The notes under the pieces were generated by a model. It had not been told where the DNA came from. It worked only from the letters and a program-made list of their open reading frames with translations, and did no database searches. From assembly GCF_046569695.1 (NCBI RefSeq), contig NZ_JBKHUI010000019.1:38715-102714 (forward strand): a stretch of DNA of 64,000 bases, read 5' to 3'. Shown in pieces: positions 27,118 through 35,945 of this stretch. The translations under genes were made by a program, and so were the position numbers. Position 1 is the stretch's first letter; each line of letters opens with the position of its first letter. The DNA comes from Kluyvera sp046569695 (GTDB lineage Bacteria; Pseudomonadota; Gammaproteobacteria; Enterobacterales; Enterobacteriaceae).

Positions 27118-28383
27118 ATGAGCAAAACACATTTAACAGAACAGAAGTTTTCCGACTTCGCCCTGCACCCTAAAGTGGTTGAAGCCCTTGAAACTAAAGG
27201 GTTTTATAATTGCACGCCCATTCAGGCGCTGGCTTTGCCGCTGACGCTTGCTGGACGTGATGTAGCGGGACAGGCGCAAACCGGTACCGGGAAAACGATG
27301 GCGTTCCTGACGTCAACGTTTCATTATCTTCTTTCTCACCCGGCAGTTGCTGACCGCCAGGTGAACCAACCGCGCGCCTTAATTATGGCGCCAACCCGTG
27401 AGCTGGCAGTACAGATTCACGCTGACGCAGAGCCGCTGGCTCAGGCGACTGGCCTGAAACTGGGCCTGGCCTACGGCGGTGACGGCTATGATAAACAGCT
27501 GAAAGTGCTGGAAAGCGGCGTCGATATTCTGATCGGCACCACCGGCCGTCTCATTGACTATGCAAAACAGAACCATATCAACCTGGGCGCGATCCAGGTC
27601 GTGGTGCTGGACGAAGCGGATCGTATGTACGATCTGGGCTTTATTAAAGATATCCGTTGGCTGTTCCGCCGTATGCCTGCGGCCAACCAGCGTCTGAACA
27701 TGCTGTTCTCCGCGACGCTGTCTTACCGCGTACGTGAACTGGCGTTCGAGCAAATGAACAACGCCGAATACGTGGAAGTCGAGCCAGAGCAGAAAACGGG
27801 CCACCGTATTAAAGAAGAGCTGTTCTACCCTTCCAACGAAGAGAAGATGCGTTTGCTGCAAACGCTGCTGGAAGAAGAGTGGCCAGACCGCGCGATTATC
27901 TTCGCCAACACCAAGCACCGCTGTGAAGACATCTGGGGCCATCTGGCTGCCGATGGTCATCGCGTCGGCCTGCTGACCGGCGACGTGGCGCAGAAAAAAC
28001 GCCTGCGTATTCTGGAAGATTTCACCCGTGGTGATATCGATATCCTGGTCGCAACCGACGTTGCGGCACGCGGCCTGCATATTCCTGCCGTCACGCACGT
28101 CTTTAACTATGACCTGCCGGACGACTGTGAAGACTACGTACACCGTATTGGTCGTACCGGTCGCGCGGGCGCAAGCGGCCACTCAATCAGCCTCGCCTGT
28201 GAAGAGTATGCGCTCAACCTGCCGGCCATTGAGACCTACACCGGTCACTCTATTCCGGTGAGTAAGTACAACCCGGATGCGCTGTTAACCGAACTGCCGA
28301 AGCCGCTGCGTTTGACGCGCGTTCGCCAGGGTAACGGCCCGCGTCGTTCGGGCGCACCGCGTAATCGTCGTCGTTCAGGTTAA
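27118..28383 (+). CDS. rhlB: DEAD-box RNA helicase RhlB
   Basis: The 421-residue protein has the full helicase motif set: Q motif (FYNCTPIQALALP), Walker A AQTGTGKT, PTRELAVQ, VLDEADRMYDLGF, SAT, and HRIGRTGRAG, then a short basic Arg/Pro-rich tail. RhlB unwinds structured RNA within the RNase E degradosome. It is followed 7 bp later by gppA, as in E. coli. Confidence 0.98.
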   Translation: MSKTHLTEQKFSDFALHPKVVEALETKGFYNCTPIQALALPLTLAGRDVAGQAQTGTGKTMAFLTSTFHYLLSHPAVADRQVNQPRALIMAPTRELAVQIHADAEPLAQATGLKLGLAYGGDGYDKQLKVLESGVDILIGTTGRLIDYAKQNHINLGAIQVVVLDEADRMYDLGFIKDIRWLFRRMPAANQRLNMLFSATLSYRVRELAFEQMNNAEYVEVEPEQKTGHRIKEELFYPSNEEKMRLLQTLLEEEWPDRAIIFANTKHRCEDIWGHLAADGHRVGLLTGDVAQKKRLRILEDFTRGDIDILVATDVAARGLHIPAVTHVFNYDLPDDCEDYVHRIGRTGRAGASGHSISLACEEYALNLPAIETYTGHSIPVSKYNPDALLTELPKPLRLTRVRQGNGPRRSGAPRNRRRSG

Positions 28384-28390
28384 ATAAGTT

Positions 28391-29899
28391 ATGCTCACTA
28401 CCACCTCGCTCTATGCAGCTATCGATCTCGGCTCCAATAGTTTTCATATGCTGATAGTTCGCGAGGTGGCGGGCAGTATCCAGACACTGACGCGCATCAA
28501 GCGCAAAGTACGTCTGGCTGCCGGACTTAACCGCGACAACACGCTTACGACGGAAGCAATGGAGCGAGGCTGGCAATGCCTGCGTCTGTTCGCCGAACGT
28601 CTTCAGGATATTCCCCCAACGCAAATTCGTATCGTGGCTACCGCGACGTTGCGTCTTGCCGTTAATGCCGACGTCTTTATCGCCAAAGCCCAGGAAATCC
28701 TCGGCTGCCCGGTGCAGGTTATCCGCGGCGAAGAAGAAGCGCGCCTGATTTATCAAGGCGTGGCGCACACCACCGGCGGCGACGATCGTCGTTTAGTGGT
28801 TGATATTGGTGGTGCCAGTACCGAACTGGTCACCGGCACCGGTGCGCAAACCACCTCGCTGTTTAGCCTCTCAATGGGCTGCGTGACCTGGCTTGAACGT
28901 TACTTTACCGACCGCAATTTGGCGCAAGAACATTTCGACGAAGCGGAACGTGCCGCCCGTGAAGTGTTAAAGCCCGTTGCCGATGAACTGCGTCACCACG
29001 GCTGGAAAGTCTGCGTGGGTGCATCCGGTACGGTGCAGGCGCTGCAGGAAATCATGATGGCGCAGGGGATGGATGAACGCATCACCCTCGCCAAACTTCA
29101 GCAACTTAAACAGCGCGCCATTCAGTGCGGCCGTCTGGAAGAGCTGGAAATTGAAGGGCTGACGCTGGAGCGCGCGCTGGTATTCCCAAGCGGGCTCGCG
29201 ATTCTTATCGCCATTTTCACCGAGCTGGATATCCAGTGCATGACTCTGGCCGGCGGCGCGCTGCGTGAAGGGCTGGTCTACGGCATGCTGCATCTGGCGG
29301 TTGATGAAGATATTCGCAGCCGCACGCTGCGTAACATTCAGCGCCGCTTTATGGTCGATATCGAGCAGGCAAATCGCGTGTCCCAACTGGCGGCGAATTT
29401 TGTCGAACAGGTGAAAGATAGCTGGGATCTGGAACCTTTAAGCAGCGAACTGCTGTTAAGTGCCTGTGCATTGCATGAAATTGGCCTCAGCGTCGATTTT
29501 AAACAGGCACCTCAGCATGCAGCCTATCTGGTCCGTAATCTCGACCTTCCGGGTTTTACTCCTGCGCAGAAAAAGCTGCTCGCCACCCTGCTGCTGAATC
29601 AGACCAACACCGTGAATCTGCCGTCGCTCCACCAGCAGAACGCCGTGCCACCACGCGTCGCGGAGCATCTCTGCCGTCTGCTGCGTCTGGCGATTCTGTT
29701 TGCCAGCCGCCGTCGCGATGATCTTCTGCCAGCGATTACGCTTGCCGCCGACGGGGAAAGTCTGACCCTGACGCTGCCGGACAGTTGGCTGGAACAGCAT
29801 CCGCTGGGGCGTGAAATGGTCGATCAAGAGTGCCAATGGCAAAGCTATATTCACTGGCCGCTGCAGGTTGCTGGCGTCGGGCTACCGGATAGTTTGTAG
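28391..29899 (+). CDS. gppA: guanosine-5'-triphosphate,3'-diphosphate pyrophosphatase
   Basis: GppA hydrolyses pppGpp to ppGpp and also polyphosphate. It belongs to the actin-like Ppx/GppA fold: phosphate 1 loop YAAIDLGSNSFHML at the N-terminus, GEEEARLIYQGV and the phosphate 2 loop LVVDIGGASTEL. The first six residues differ from E. coli. The C-terminus continues about eight residues past the E. coli end (after HWPLQV) into sequence resembling a REP element. It lies 7 bp after rhlB, suggesting co-transcription. Confidence 0.96.
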   Translation: MLTTTSLYAAIDLGSNSFHMLIVREVAGSIQTLTRIKRKVRLAAGLNRDNTLTTEAMERGWQCLRLFAERLQDIPPTQIRIVATATLRLAVNADVFIAKAQEILGCPVQVIRGEEEARLIYQGVAHTTGGDDRRLVVDIGGASTELVTGTGAQTTSLFSLSMGCVTWLERYFTDRNLAQEHFDEAERAAREVLKPVADELRHHGWKVCVGASGTVQALQEIMMAQGMDERITLAKLQQLKQRAIQCGRLEELEIEGLTLERALVFPSGLAILIAIFTELDIQCMTLAGGALREGLVYGMLHLAVDEDIRSRTLRNIQRRFMVDIEQANRVSQLAANFVEQVKDSWDLEPLSSELLLSACALHEIGLSVDFKQAPQHAAYLVRNLDLPGFTPAQKKLLATLLLNQTNTVNLPSLHQQNAVPPRVAEHLCRLLRLAILFASRRRDDLLPAITLAADGESLTLTLPDSWLEQHPLGREMVDQECQWQSYIHWPLQVAGVGLPDSL

Positions 29900-29929
29900 C
29901 GCCGACTTCGGGAAGGCACTGTGCATATT

Positions 29930-29957
29930 CCCGGCGTCGCTTCGCTCGGCCGGGCTA
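29930..29957. repeat. REP-like palindromic element between gppA and rep
   Basis: CCCGGCGTCGCTTCGCTCGG followed by CCGGGCTAC-type tail resembles the element at 9311-9340, and sits in the convergent gppA/rep gap where it could protect both mRNA 3' ends. Confidence 0.7.
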
Positions 29958-29961
29958 CTTG

Positions 29962-31983
29962 TTAGCTTTTTTTCGCTTTTGCCAGCATTTCTCGAATGTT
30001 GGCGACGTTAGCCTGTCCTTTATGCATGCGCTCTTCGGGCGTAATCACTTTTCGTTCCTGCTCCCATACCACATCGTCCTGCGGCAGTTCTAACAGGAAG
30101 CGGCTCGGCTCCGGGCGCACCAGTTCACCATACTGACGACGCTCTTTGCAGAGGGTGAAAATCAGCTCTTTCTGCGCGCGGGTGATACCCACGTAGGCCA
30201 GACGGCGCTCTTCATCAACATTATCCTCGTCGATACTGCTCTGGTGCGGCAGCAGCCCCTCTTCCATCCCCACGAGGAAGACGTACGGGAACTCCAGCCC
30301 TTTCGAGGCGTGTAGCGTCATGAGCTGAACCTGATCCAGCTCTTCTTCACTTTCGCCGCGCTCCATCATATCGCGCAGGGTAAAGCGAGTGACTACCTGA
30401 GTCAGGGTCATCGGCTCTTCCAGCTCGCTGCCTTCCAGCATCTCCGTCATCCAGCTGAACAACGTGTTGACGTTTTTCATGCGCATTTCGGCCGCTTTCG
30501 GGCTCGGCGAGGTTTCAAACAGCCAGGACTCATAGTCGATACCGTGGATCAGATCGCGCACGGCGGCGATCGGCTCACGCTCTGCCAGGCGTTGGATTTC
30601 CCCCAGCCACTGGGTAAATCGAGTCAGGGATTCATAGCCGCGCCCGGTTAGCGTCTGGTTCAGCCCCATATCGAAGCTGGCGGTAAACAGGCTTTTGTTG
30701 CGGGTCATCGCCCATTCGCCAAGCTTTTGCAGCGTCGCCGAACCAATCTCACGCTTCGGTGTGTTGACGATGCGCAGGAACGCGCTGTCATCGTCCGGGT
30801 TGCTCAGCACGCGCAGATAGGCCAGCAGGTCTTTAATTTCCGGGCGGGAGAAGAACGAGGTACCGCCGGAAATTTTGTAAGGGATGCGGTTTTGCATCAG
30901 GAATTTTTCAAACACCCGCGACTGGTGGTTGCCACGATAGAGAATGGCGTAATCCTTGTACTGCGTCTTGTTGACGAAGTGATGAGCGATAAGCTCGCCG
31001 GTGACGCGTTCGGCCTCATGCTCTTCATGGTTGGCGCTCAGCACTTTCAGTTCCGGGCCATAGCCCAGCTCGGAGAACAGGCGCTTTTCAAACACGTGCG
31101 GGTTATTGGCGATGAGGATGTTCGCTGCCTTCAGAATACGCCCGGAAGAACGGTAGTTCTGCTCCAGCTTAATCACCTGCAGTGCGGGGAAGTCTTTGCT
31201 CAGCAGCACCAGGTTCTGCGGACGCGCGCCGCGCCAGGAGTAAATCGACTGATCATCGTCACCGACCACGGTAAACCGCGCGCGCTGCCCCACCAGCAGC
31301 TTCACTAGCTCGTACTGGCTGGTGTTGGTGTCCTGATATTCATCCACCAGCAGGTAGCGAATTTTGTTCTGCCAGCGCTCACGCACCTCTTCATTACGCT
31401 GCAACAGCAGCGTCGGTAACAGGATCAGGTCATCGAAGTCCAGCACGTTGCAGGCCTTCATATGGGCGTCGTACAGGCTGTAGCAGTGGGCGAAGATACG
31501 ATCGCGCTCGCCCTTCGCGCTGGCCGCTGCCTGCGGCGGCGTCATCAGATCGTTTTTCCAGTTGGAGATCGTCGAGATCAGCTGCTGGAACACCACTTTA
31601 TCGTCTTCGATCAGCCCCTCGGTCAGATCCTTAAGCAGCGCGGTTTGATCGGTATCGTCAAACAGTGAGAAGTTCGACTTCATGCCCAGCGCCGCGTATT
31701 CGCGCTTAATGATATCCAGCCCCAGGGTGTGGAAGGTGGAGATCATCAGCCCGCGCGCCTCTTTACGTCCCAGCGTTTGCGCCACACGCTCTTTCATCTC
31801 GCGCGCGGCCTTGTTGGTAAAGGTGACGGCGGCGATATGACGTGCCTGATAACCGCAAACGCGGATCAGGTGGGCAATTTTATTGGTGATCACGCGGGTT
31901 TTGCCGGAGCCAGCACCCGCCAGCACCAGGCAAGGGCCAGTGACAAATTCGACGGCTTGTTGTTGTCCGGGGTTTAAACGCAT
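29962..31983 (-). CDS. rep: ATP-dependent DNA helicase Rep
   Basis: Rep is a 3'-5' superfamily 1A helicase that clears nucleoprotein blocks ahead of the replisome. With the start at MRLNPGQQQAVEF (31983) the length is 673 residues, as in E. coli; an in-frame ATG five codons upstream was not used. Motifs: GAGSGKT, TFTNKAAREMKERV, LVDEYQDTN, VGDDDQSIYSWRGA, LEQNYRSSGRIL, TLHASKGLEFPYVF and VGITRAQK. Confidence 0.98.
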   Translation of the reverse strand: MRLNPGQQQAVEFVTGPCLVLAGAGSGKTRVITNKIAHLIRVCGYQARHIAAVTFTNKAAREMKERVAQTLGRKEARGLMISTFHTLGLDIIKREYAALGMKSNFSLFDDTDQTALLKDLTEGLIEDDKVVFQQLISTISNWKNDLMTPPQAAASAKGERDRIFAHCYSLYDAHMKACNVLDFDDLILLPTLLLQRNEEVRERWQNKIRYLLVDEYQDTNTSQYELVKLLVGQRARFTVVGDDDQSIYSWRGARPQNLVLLSKDFPALQVIKLEQNYRSSGRILKAANILIANNPHVFEKRLFSELGYGPELKVLSANHEEHEAERVTGELIAHHFVNKTQYKDYAILYRGNHQSRVFEKFLMQNRIPYKISGGTSFFSRPEIKDLLAYLRVLSNPDDDSAFLRIVNTPKREIGSATLQKLGEWAMTRNKSLFTASFDMGLNQTLTGRGYESLTRFTQWLGEIQRLAEREPIAAVRDLIHGIDYESWLFETSPSPKAAEMRMKNVNTLFSWMTEMLEGSELEEPMTLTQVVTRFTLRDMMERGESEEELDQVQLMTLHASKGLEFPYVFLVGMEEGLLPHQSSIDEDNVDEERRLAYVGITRAQKELIFTLCKERRQYGELVRPEPSRFLLELPQDDVVWEQERKVITPEERMHKGQANVANIREMLAKAKKS

Positions 31984-32099
31984 AGGGGCATTGCTCAATC
32001 TGTAAACACGGGGGTGTGGATTGTAGCAGAAACTCAGGCTGAGATTTACCCGCCGAATGGTAAAGTGTTGGGCAGCAACCCAACGAAAAGAGTGACCTT

Positions 32100-32381
32100 A
32101 TGGCAAAGAGCGCGGCAGCCCTGCACATCCTGGTAAAAGAAGAAAAACTGGCGCTGGAGATCCTCAGCAAGCTGGAGCGAGGAATAAGCTTCGATCATCT
32201 GGCAAAACGCTATTCCCGCTTCCCTTCCGGGCGCAACGGTGGCGATCTTGGGGAATTTAAACAGGGAGCGATGGTGGGGCCATTCGACGCCGCCGTTTTT
32301 AGCTGCCCACTGCTCAAGCCTTTCGGGCCAGTTAAAACCAAATTTGGCTATCACATCATCAAGGTGCTGTATCGGCGATAA
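32100..32381 (+). CDS. second parvulin-type peptidyl-prolyl isomerase, paralogue of PpiC
   Basis: A 93-residue protein with the single-domain parvulin layout and no signal peptide. It is collinear with the adjacent ppiC product: 61 of 93 residues are identical by my count, with the N-terminal HILVKEEKLAL and C-terminal FGYHIIKVLYR blocks fully shared and the middle diverged. Parvulin signatures GGDLGEF and FGPVKTKFGYH are intact, so it should be catalytically competent. The cysteine of the SxCPSGxxGG segment is replaced (RFPSG). It sits 51 bp before ppiC and 116 bp from the divergent rep gene. E. coli has one gene here. Confidence 0.9.
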   Translation: MAKSAAALHILVKEEKLALEILSKLERGISFDHLAKRYSRFPSGRNGGDLGEFKQGAMVGPFDAAVFSCPLLKPFGPVKTKFGYHIIKVLYRR

Positions 32382-32432
32382 GCCATGCTAAAATCGCCAG
32401 CCTTACAGACTCGCTTATAGAAAGGCACGATC

Positions 32433-32714
32433 ATGGCAAAAACAGCAGCAGCAGTGCATATCCTGGTGAAAGAAGAGAAACTGGCACTGGACCTTCTGGA
32501 ACAGATTAAAAACGGCGCCGACTTCGGCAAGCTGGCGAAGAAGCATTCCATCTGCCCATCGGGCAAACGCGGCGGTGACTTAGGTGAATTCCGCCAGGGC
32601 CAGATGGTTCCGGCGTTCGATAAAGTGGTCTTCTCCTGCCCGGTGCTGGAGCCAACCGGCCCGCTGCACACTCAGTTCGGTTACCACATCATTAAGGTGT
32701 TGTACCGGAAATAA
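32433..32714 (+). CDS. ppiC: peptidyl-prolyl cis-trans isomerase C (parvulin 10)
   Basis: The 93-residue product is nearly identical to E. coli PpiC (Par10): HILVKEEKLALDLLEQIKNG, HSICPSGKRGGDLGEF and TGPLHTQFGYHIIKVLYRK. It is a cytoplasmic prolyl isomerase. It lies downstream of the paralogous copy and may share its transcript. Confidence 0.97.
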   Translation: MAKTAAAVHILVKEEKLALDLLEQIKNGADFGKLAKKHSICPSGKRGGDLGEFRQGQMVPAFDKVVFSCPVLEPTGPLHTQFGYHIIKVLYRK

Positions 32715-32720
32715 ACAGCA

Positions 32721-32745
32721 ACGCCTTCTCATGGAGAAGGCGTTT
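32721..32745 (+). terminator. hairpin after ppiC
   Basis: AACGCCTTCTC-atg-GAGAAGGCGTT is an 11-bp perfect stem 7 bp after the ppiC stop; only three T follow, so termination may be partial. Confidence 0.65.
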
Positions 32746-32755
32746 AGTGTTTGCC

Positions 32756-32776
32756 CCCTCTCCCCGTGGGAGAGGG
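32756..32776. repeat. GC-rich palindrome (boxC-like)
   Basis: CCCTCTCCC-cgt-GGGAGAGGG is a 9-bp perfect inverted repeat of a kind scattered through enterobacterial intergenic DNA. It lies in the ppiC/DUF1360-gene convergent gap. Confidence 0.6.
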
Positions 32777-32816
32777 CACCAGCGTGCTCCGCAATTAGCC
32801 AGCGACGCCGGGTTTT

Positions 32817-33182
32817 TTATTTCTGCGATTGCAACGTCTGCTGGGCGTTATGCTTCATCACGTGGGTGCTAATCGCCGCCTGGAACACCTTAAACATCAA
32901 TCCGTTAATTAGCGTCGTAATGGTAATCACGATAAACGCCGTCATCACCCAATCAATCAGCGCAAAGCCGCTGTTCAACAGCGCCGGACGATAGACCGCC
33001 ATCCCGCCAAATACCACCCAGTGGCTTAAGCAGTAAAAGCAGTGGAACAAGTGCCCCATCAGCGCATTCTTTTTCGCCGTCCATTCGCGAAACGCGGCAA
33101 ACAACTCCGTCTGCGTCACCGTCATCGAAATACTGCTCGCCGCCATCGCAATCATCAGGCAGGTGGTTAAGGTTTCAATCAT
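32817..33182 (-). CDS. DUF1360-like small membrane protein
   Basis: A 121-residue protein with three or four hydrophobic segments (about 2-20, 50-66, 72-98) and a cysteine motif HCFYCLSHWVVF (about residues 47-58) that resembles the CxxC...W signature of DUF1360 proteins. The start overlaps the 3' end of the Rrf2-type regulator gene by 8 bp (ATGATTGA), so the pair is translationally coupled. No function is known; genomic context points to a membrane stress or modification role under the adjacent regulator. Confidence 0.75.
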   Translation of the reverse strand: MIETLTTCLMIAMAASSISMTVTQTELFAAFREWTAKKNALMGHLFHCFYCLSHWVVFGGMAVYRPALLNSGFALIDWVMTAFIVITITTLINGLMFKVFQAAISTHVMKHNAQQTLQSQK

Positions 33183-33618
33183 GGTCGTGGCCTTTGTCGT
33201 TGAAGTAGCTGATAAATTCGCGGCCGATATCCTGTAGCGTCAGACGCTTAAAGCGATCGAGGATCAGCGTCTGCGCATCGGCGAGCGTCTCTGACATCAC
33301 TCGGTTTACCCCCTGCTCCACCAGGCACTGTGGGTTTTCACTGCGGTTTCCCAGCGCAAACAGCGCCGGCTCGCCGAGCGCCATGTAGATATCGTAAAGC
33401 GTGATATCGCCGACCGGTCGACATAGCCGCCAGCCGCCGTGGTGCCCCTTAGTGGCACAGACAATGTTGTTTTCCCTGAGCCCGGCAAGCAGCTTACGGA
33501 TGAATGCCGGGTTGCCGTCGATAAAGGCGGCCATCTGTTCGGATGTCAGAGGTTTATCCATCTGCTCAAGGTGAAGCAGGATGTGCAGAGTTGCTGAGAA
33601 TGAGTTATTTGTTTTCAT
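33175..33618 (-). CDS. Rrf2 family transcriptional regulator
   Basis: The 147-residue protein shows the Rrf2 winged-helix pattern: FSATLHILLHLEQMDKPLTSEQMAAFIDGNPAFIRKLLAGLRENNIVCATKGHHGGWRLCRP (residues 7-68), then the helix DITLYDIYMALGE. The three closely spaced cysteines that bind an Fe-S cluster in IscR/NsrR are absent (single Cys at about 54, 65 and 98), closer to the YwnA/BadM-like branch. A candidate operator abuts its start codon, suggesting autorepression. No good ribosome site is visible before the ATG. Confidence 0.85.
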   Translation of the reverse strand: MKTNNSFSATLHILLHLEQMDKPLTSEQMAAFIDGNPAFIRKLLAGLRENNIVCATKGHHGGWRLCRPVGDITLYDIYMALGEPALFALGNRSENPQCLVEQGVNRVMSETLADAQTLILDRFKRLTLQDIGREFISYFNDKGHDHD

Positions 33619-33635
33619 GTAACTTACGATATTAC
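33619..33635. promoter_or_regulatory. candidate operator 1 of the Rrf2 regulator
   Basis: GTAACTTACGATATTAC, a 17-bp imperfect palindrome with GTAA/TTAC ends, directly next to the regulator start codon. A close match occurs at 33754-33770 (13 of 17 bases identical by my count). Confidence 0.55.
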
Positions 33636-33753
33636 ATTAAGACAACAATGAGCAATCTCGAATACTAAAATTTATACGAAAATGGAATTATTTAATTGAT
33701 AAATATGCTTATTTATTTTTTACAGCAACGTTATTGATCAAAAACCATCTTGT

Positions 33754-33770
33754 GTTACTTTAAATATTAC
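33754..33770. promoter_or_regulatory. candidate operator 2 before the methyltransferase gene
   Basis: GTTACTTTAAATATTAC, the second copy of the 17-bp element, 31 bp upstream of the methyltransferase start. Paired elements at both divergent genes suggest one regulator controls both. Confidence 0.55.
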
Positions 33771-33801
33771 ATGAAATTTATCGTCAATAAACGAGGTGAT
33801 T

Positions 33802-34416
33802 ATGCACGACGTTGAGCAACAGTCGGAAGCCTTCTGGGAGTCGCATTACGATGCGATGTCTCCACGTTCTAACGGCATTCCGGGTAAAATCCTGGTGCGC
33901 TTCACCGAAGGTTTGGCACCGGGTAAGGCACTAGAGTTGGGCTGCGGGCGTGGGGATGATGCAGTCTGGCTGGCAAAACAGGGCTGGCGAGTCACGGCGG
34001 TCGATCTTTCGCATCGGGCAATTGAATACGCGGCGGCCAATGCAGAACGTGCTGGTGTCGATATCACCTTCCAGCAGTGCGATCTCACTCAGGCGTTCCC
34101 GAAGGGGGAATTCTCCCTGATTGTCGCCTCGTTCCTGGAATCACCGCTGGCGTTCGATCGGGCCACGATCTTCCGCACCGCGCTCGATCACGTTGCGCCA
34201 GGCGGCATGCTGCTTATCACCTCGCACGGCAAAGTCCCGGGCTGGTCAAAGCACGTCCGCCCATTCCTGCCTGCACACGAAGTGCTGGCCTCTCTGGGCG
34301 CATTGCCACCGGGTTGGGAAGTGCAGTTTTGTGAAGAGGTTTCACGCACTATGACCGGGCCTGAAGGGCAGCGGGAAGAAGTATCAGATTCAGTGGTAGT
34401 ATTAAAACGCGGATAA
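33802..34416 (+). CDS. class I SAM-dependent methyltransferase
   Basis: A 204-residue Rossmann-fold methyltransferase with motif I LELGCGRGDDAVWLA (about residues 43-57), the acidic end of strand 2 VTAVDLS and a post-I segment ITFQQCDLTQAFP; the overall pattern resembles TehB-like small-molecule methyltransferases. I chose the ATG at 33802, preceded by CGAGG, over an in-frame GTG six bases upstream. Divergent from the Rrf2 regulator gene. The substrate is unknown; a thiol, metalloid or toxic small molecule is possible from family trends. Confidence 0.85.
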   Translation: MHDVEQQSEAFWESHYDAMSPRSNGIPGKILVRFTEGLAPGKALELGCGRGDDAVWLAKQGWRVTAVDLSHRAIEYAAANAERAGVDITFQQCDLTQAFPKGEFSLIVASFLESPLAFDRATIFRTALDHVAPGGMLLITSHGKVPGWSKHVRPFLPAHEVLASLGALPPGWEVQFCEEVSRTMTGPEGQREEVSDSVVVLKRG

Positions 34417-34449
34417 AAAAACAGCCCGGTCGCGAGGCGCTGACCGGGC
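34414..34449 (-). terminator. terminator of ilvC
   Basis: On the minus strand GCCCGGT...ACCGGGC is followed by TGTTTTTTTATCC. It begins right at the stop codon of the convergent methyltransferase gene, and the stem could serve both. Confidence 0.85.
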
Positions 34450-34469
34450 CGGATGATAACGAGGTTTTA

Positions 34470-35945
34470 TTAGCCTGCGACGGCAATACGCTTCATGTCG
34501 GTCATGTAGCCGCGCAGTTTCTTACCAACCTGCTCGATTGCGTGGCCGCGAACCGCTTCGTTCACGTCGCGCAGCTGAGCGTTGTCTACCGCGCCTTCAG
34601 CAATCGCTTTGCCCAGGTCGCCGGTCTGCAGGGTAGTCATGAACTCTTTCAGCAGCGGTACGCAAGCGTAAGAGAACAGGTAGTTACCGTATTCTGCGGT
34701 ATCAGAGATAACCACGTTCATTTCGTACAGACGTTTACGGGCGATGGTGTTCGCAATCAGCGGCAGTTCGTGCAGTGATTCGTAGTAAGCAGACTCTTCG
34801 ATGATGCCGGAATCCACCATGGTTTCGAACGCCAGCTCAACGCCCGCTTTCACCATCGCAATCATCAGAACGCCTTTATCGAAGTACTCCTGCTCGCCGA
34901 TTTTACCTTCAAACTGCGGGGCGGTTTCGAACGCGGTTTTACCGGTCTCTTCACGCCAGGTCAGCAGTTTCTTATCGTCGTTAGCCCAGTCAGCCATCAT
35001 GCCGGAAGAGAATTCACCGGAGATGATGTCGTCCATGTGTTTCTGGAACAGCGGCGCCATGATCTCTTTCAGCTGTTCTGACAGCGCGTAAGCGCGCAGT
35101 TTCGCCGGGTTAGACAGACGGTCCATCATCAGAGTGATGCCGCCCTGCTTCAGCGCTTCGGTGATGGTTTCCCAGCCGAACTGAATCAGTTTTTCGGCGT
35201 AAGCCGCATCGGTGCCTTCAGCCACCAGCTTGTCGAAGCACAGCAGAGAACCAGCCTGCAGCATACCGCACAGGATAGTCTGCTCGCCCATCAGGTCTGA
35301 TTTCACTTCCGCCACGAAGGAGGATTCCAGCACGCCAGCACGGTGACCGCCGGTTGCTGCTGCCCAGGCTTTAGCGATGGCCATGCCTTCGCCTTTTGGA
35401 TCGTTTTCCGGGTGAACGGCGATCAGGGTTGGAACACCGAAACCACGTTTGTACTCTTCACGTACTTCGGTACCCGGGCACTTCGGTGCCACCATCACAA
35501 CGGTGATGTCTTTACGGATCTGCTCGCCAACTTCAACGATGTTGAAGCCGTGGGAGTAACCCAGCGCGGCGCCATCTTTCATCAGCGGCTGCACGGAACG
35601 CACCACGTCGGAGTGCTGTTTGTCTGGCGTCAGGTTAACCACCAGGTCAGCCTGCGGGATCAGCTCTTCGTAGGTACCGACTTTAAAGCCGTTTTCGGTC
35701 GCTTTGCGCCAGGAAGCACGCTTCTCAGCAATCGCTTCTTTACGCAAGGCGTAGGAGATATCCAGACCGGAGTCACGCATGTTCAGGCCCTGATTCAGAC
35801 CCTGAGCGCCACAGCCGACGATGACCACTTTTTTACCCTGAAGGTAGCTTGCGCCGTCGGCGAATTCTTCGCGGCCCATAAAGCGACATTTGCCCAGCTG
35901 AGCCAGCTGCTGACGCAGATTCAGTGTATTAAAGTAGTTAGCCAT
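34470..35945 (-). CDS. ilvC: ketol-acid reductoisomerase (NADP+)
   Basis: IlvC converts acetolactate and acetohydroxybutyrate to the dihydroxy acids of valine and isoleucine synthesis. The 491-residue class II enzyme matches E. coli: NADPH motif VVIVGCGAQGLNQGLN (about residue 40), ALRKEAIAEKRASWRKA, and two consecutive knotted domains with the Mg-binding DLMGEQTILCG. The start MANYFNTLNLRQQL at 35945 is used; the frame is open 22 codons upstream. Divergent from its activator gene ilvY. Confidence 0.98.
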   Translation of the reverse strand: MANYFNTLNLRQQLAQLGKCRFMGREEFADGASYLQGKKVVIVGCGAQGLNQGLNMRDSGLDISYALRKEAIAEKRASWRKATENGFKVGTYEELIPQADLVVNLTPDKQHSDVVRSVQPLMKDGAALGYSHGFNIVEVGEQIRKDITVVMVAPKCPGTEVREEYKRGFGVPTLIAVHPENDPKGEGMAIAKAWAAATGGHRAGVLESSFVAEVKSDLMGEQTILCGMLQAGSLLCFDKLVAEGTDAAYAEKLIQFGWETITEALKQGGITLMMDRLSNPAKLRAYALSEQLKEIMAPLFQKHMDDIISGEFSSGMMADWANDDKKLLTWREETGKTAFETAPQFEGKIGEQEYFDKGVLMIAMVKAGVELAFETMVDSGIIEESAYYESLHELPLIANTIARKRLYEMNVVISDTAEYGNYLFSYACVPLLKEFMTTLQTGDLGKAIAEGAVDNAQLRDVNEAVRGHAIEQVGKKLRGYMTDMKRIAVAG

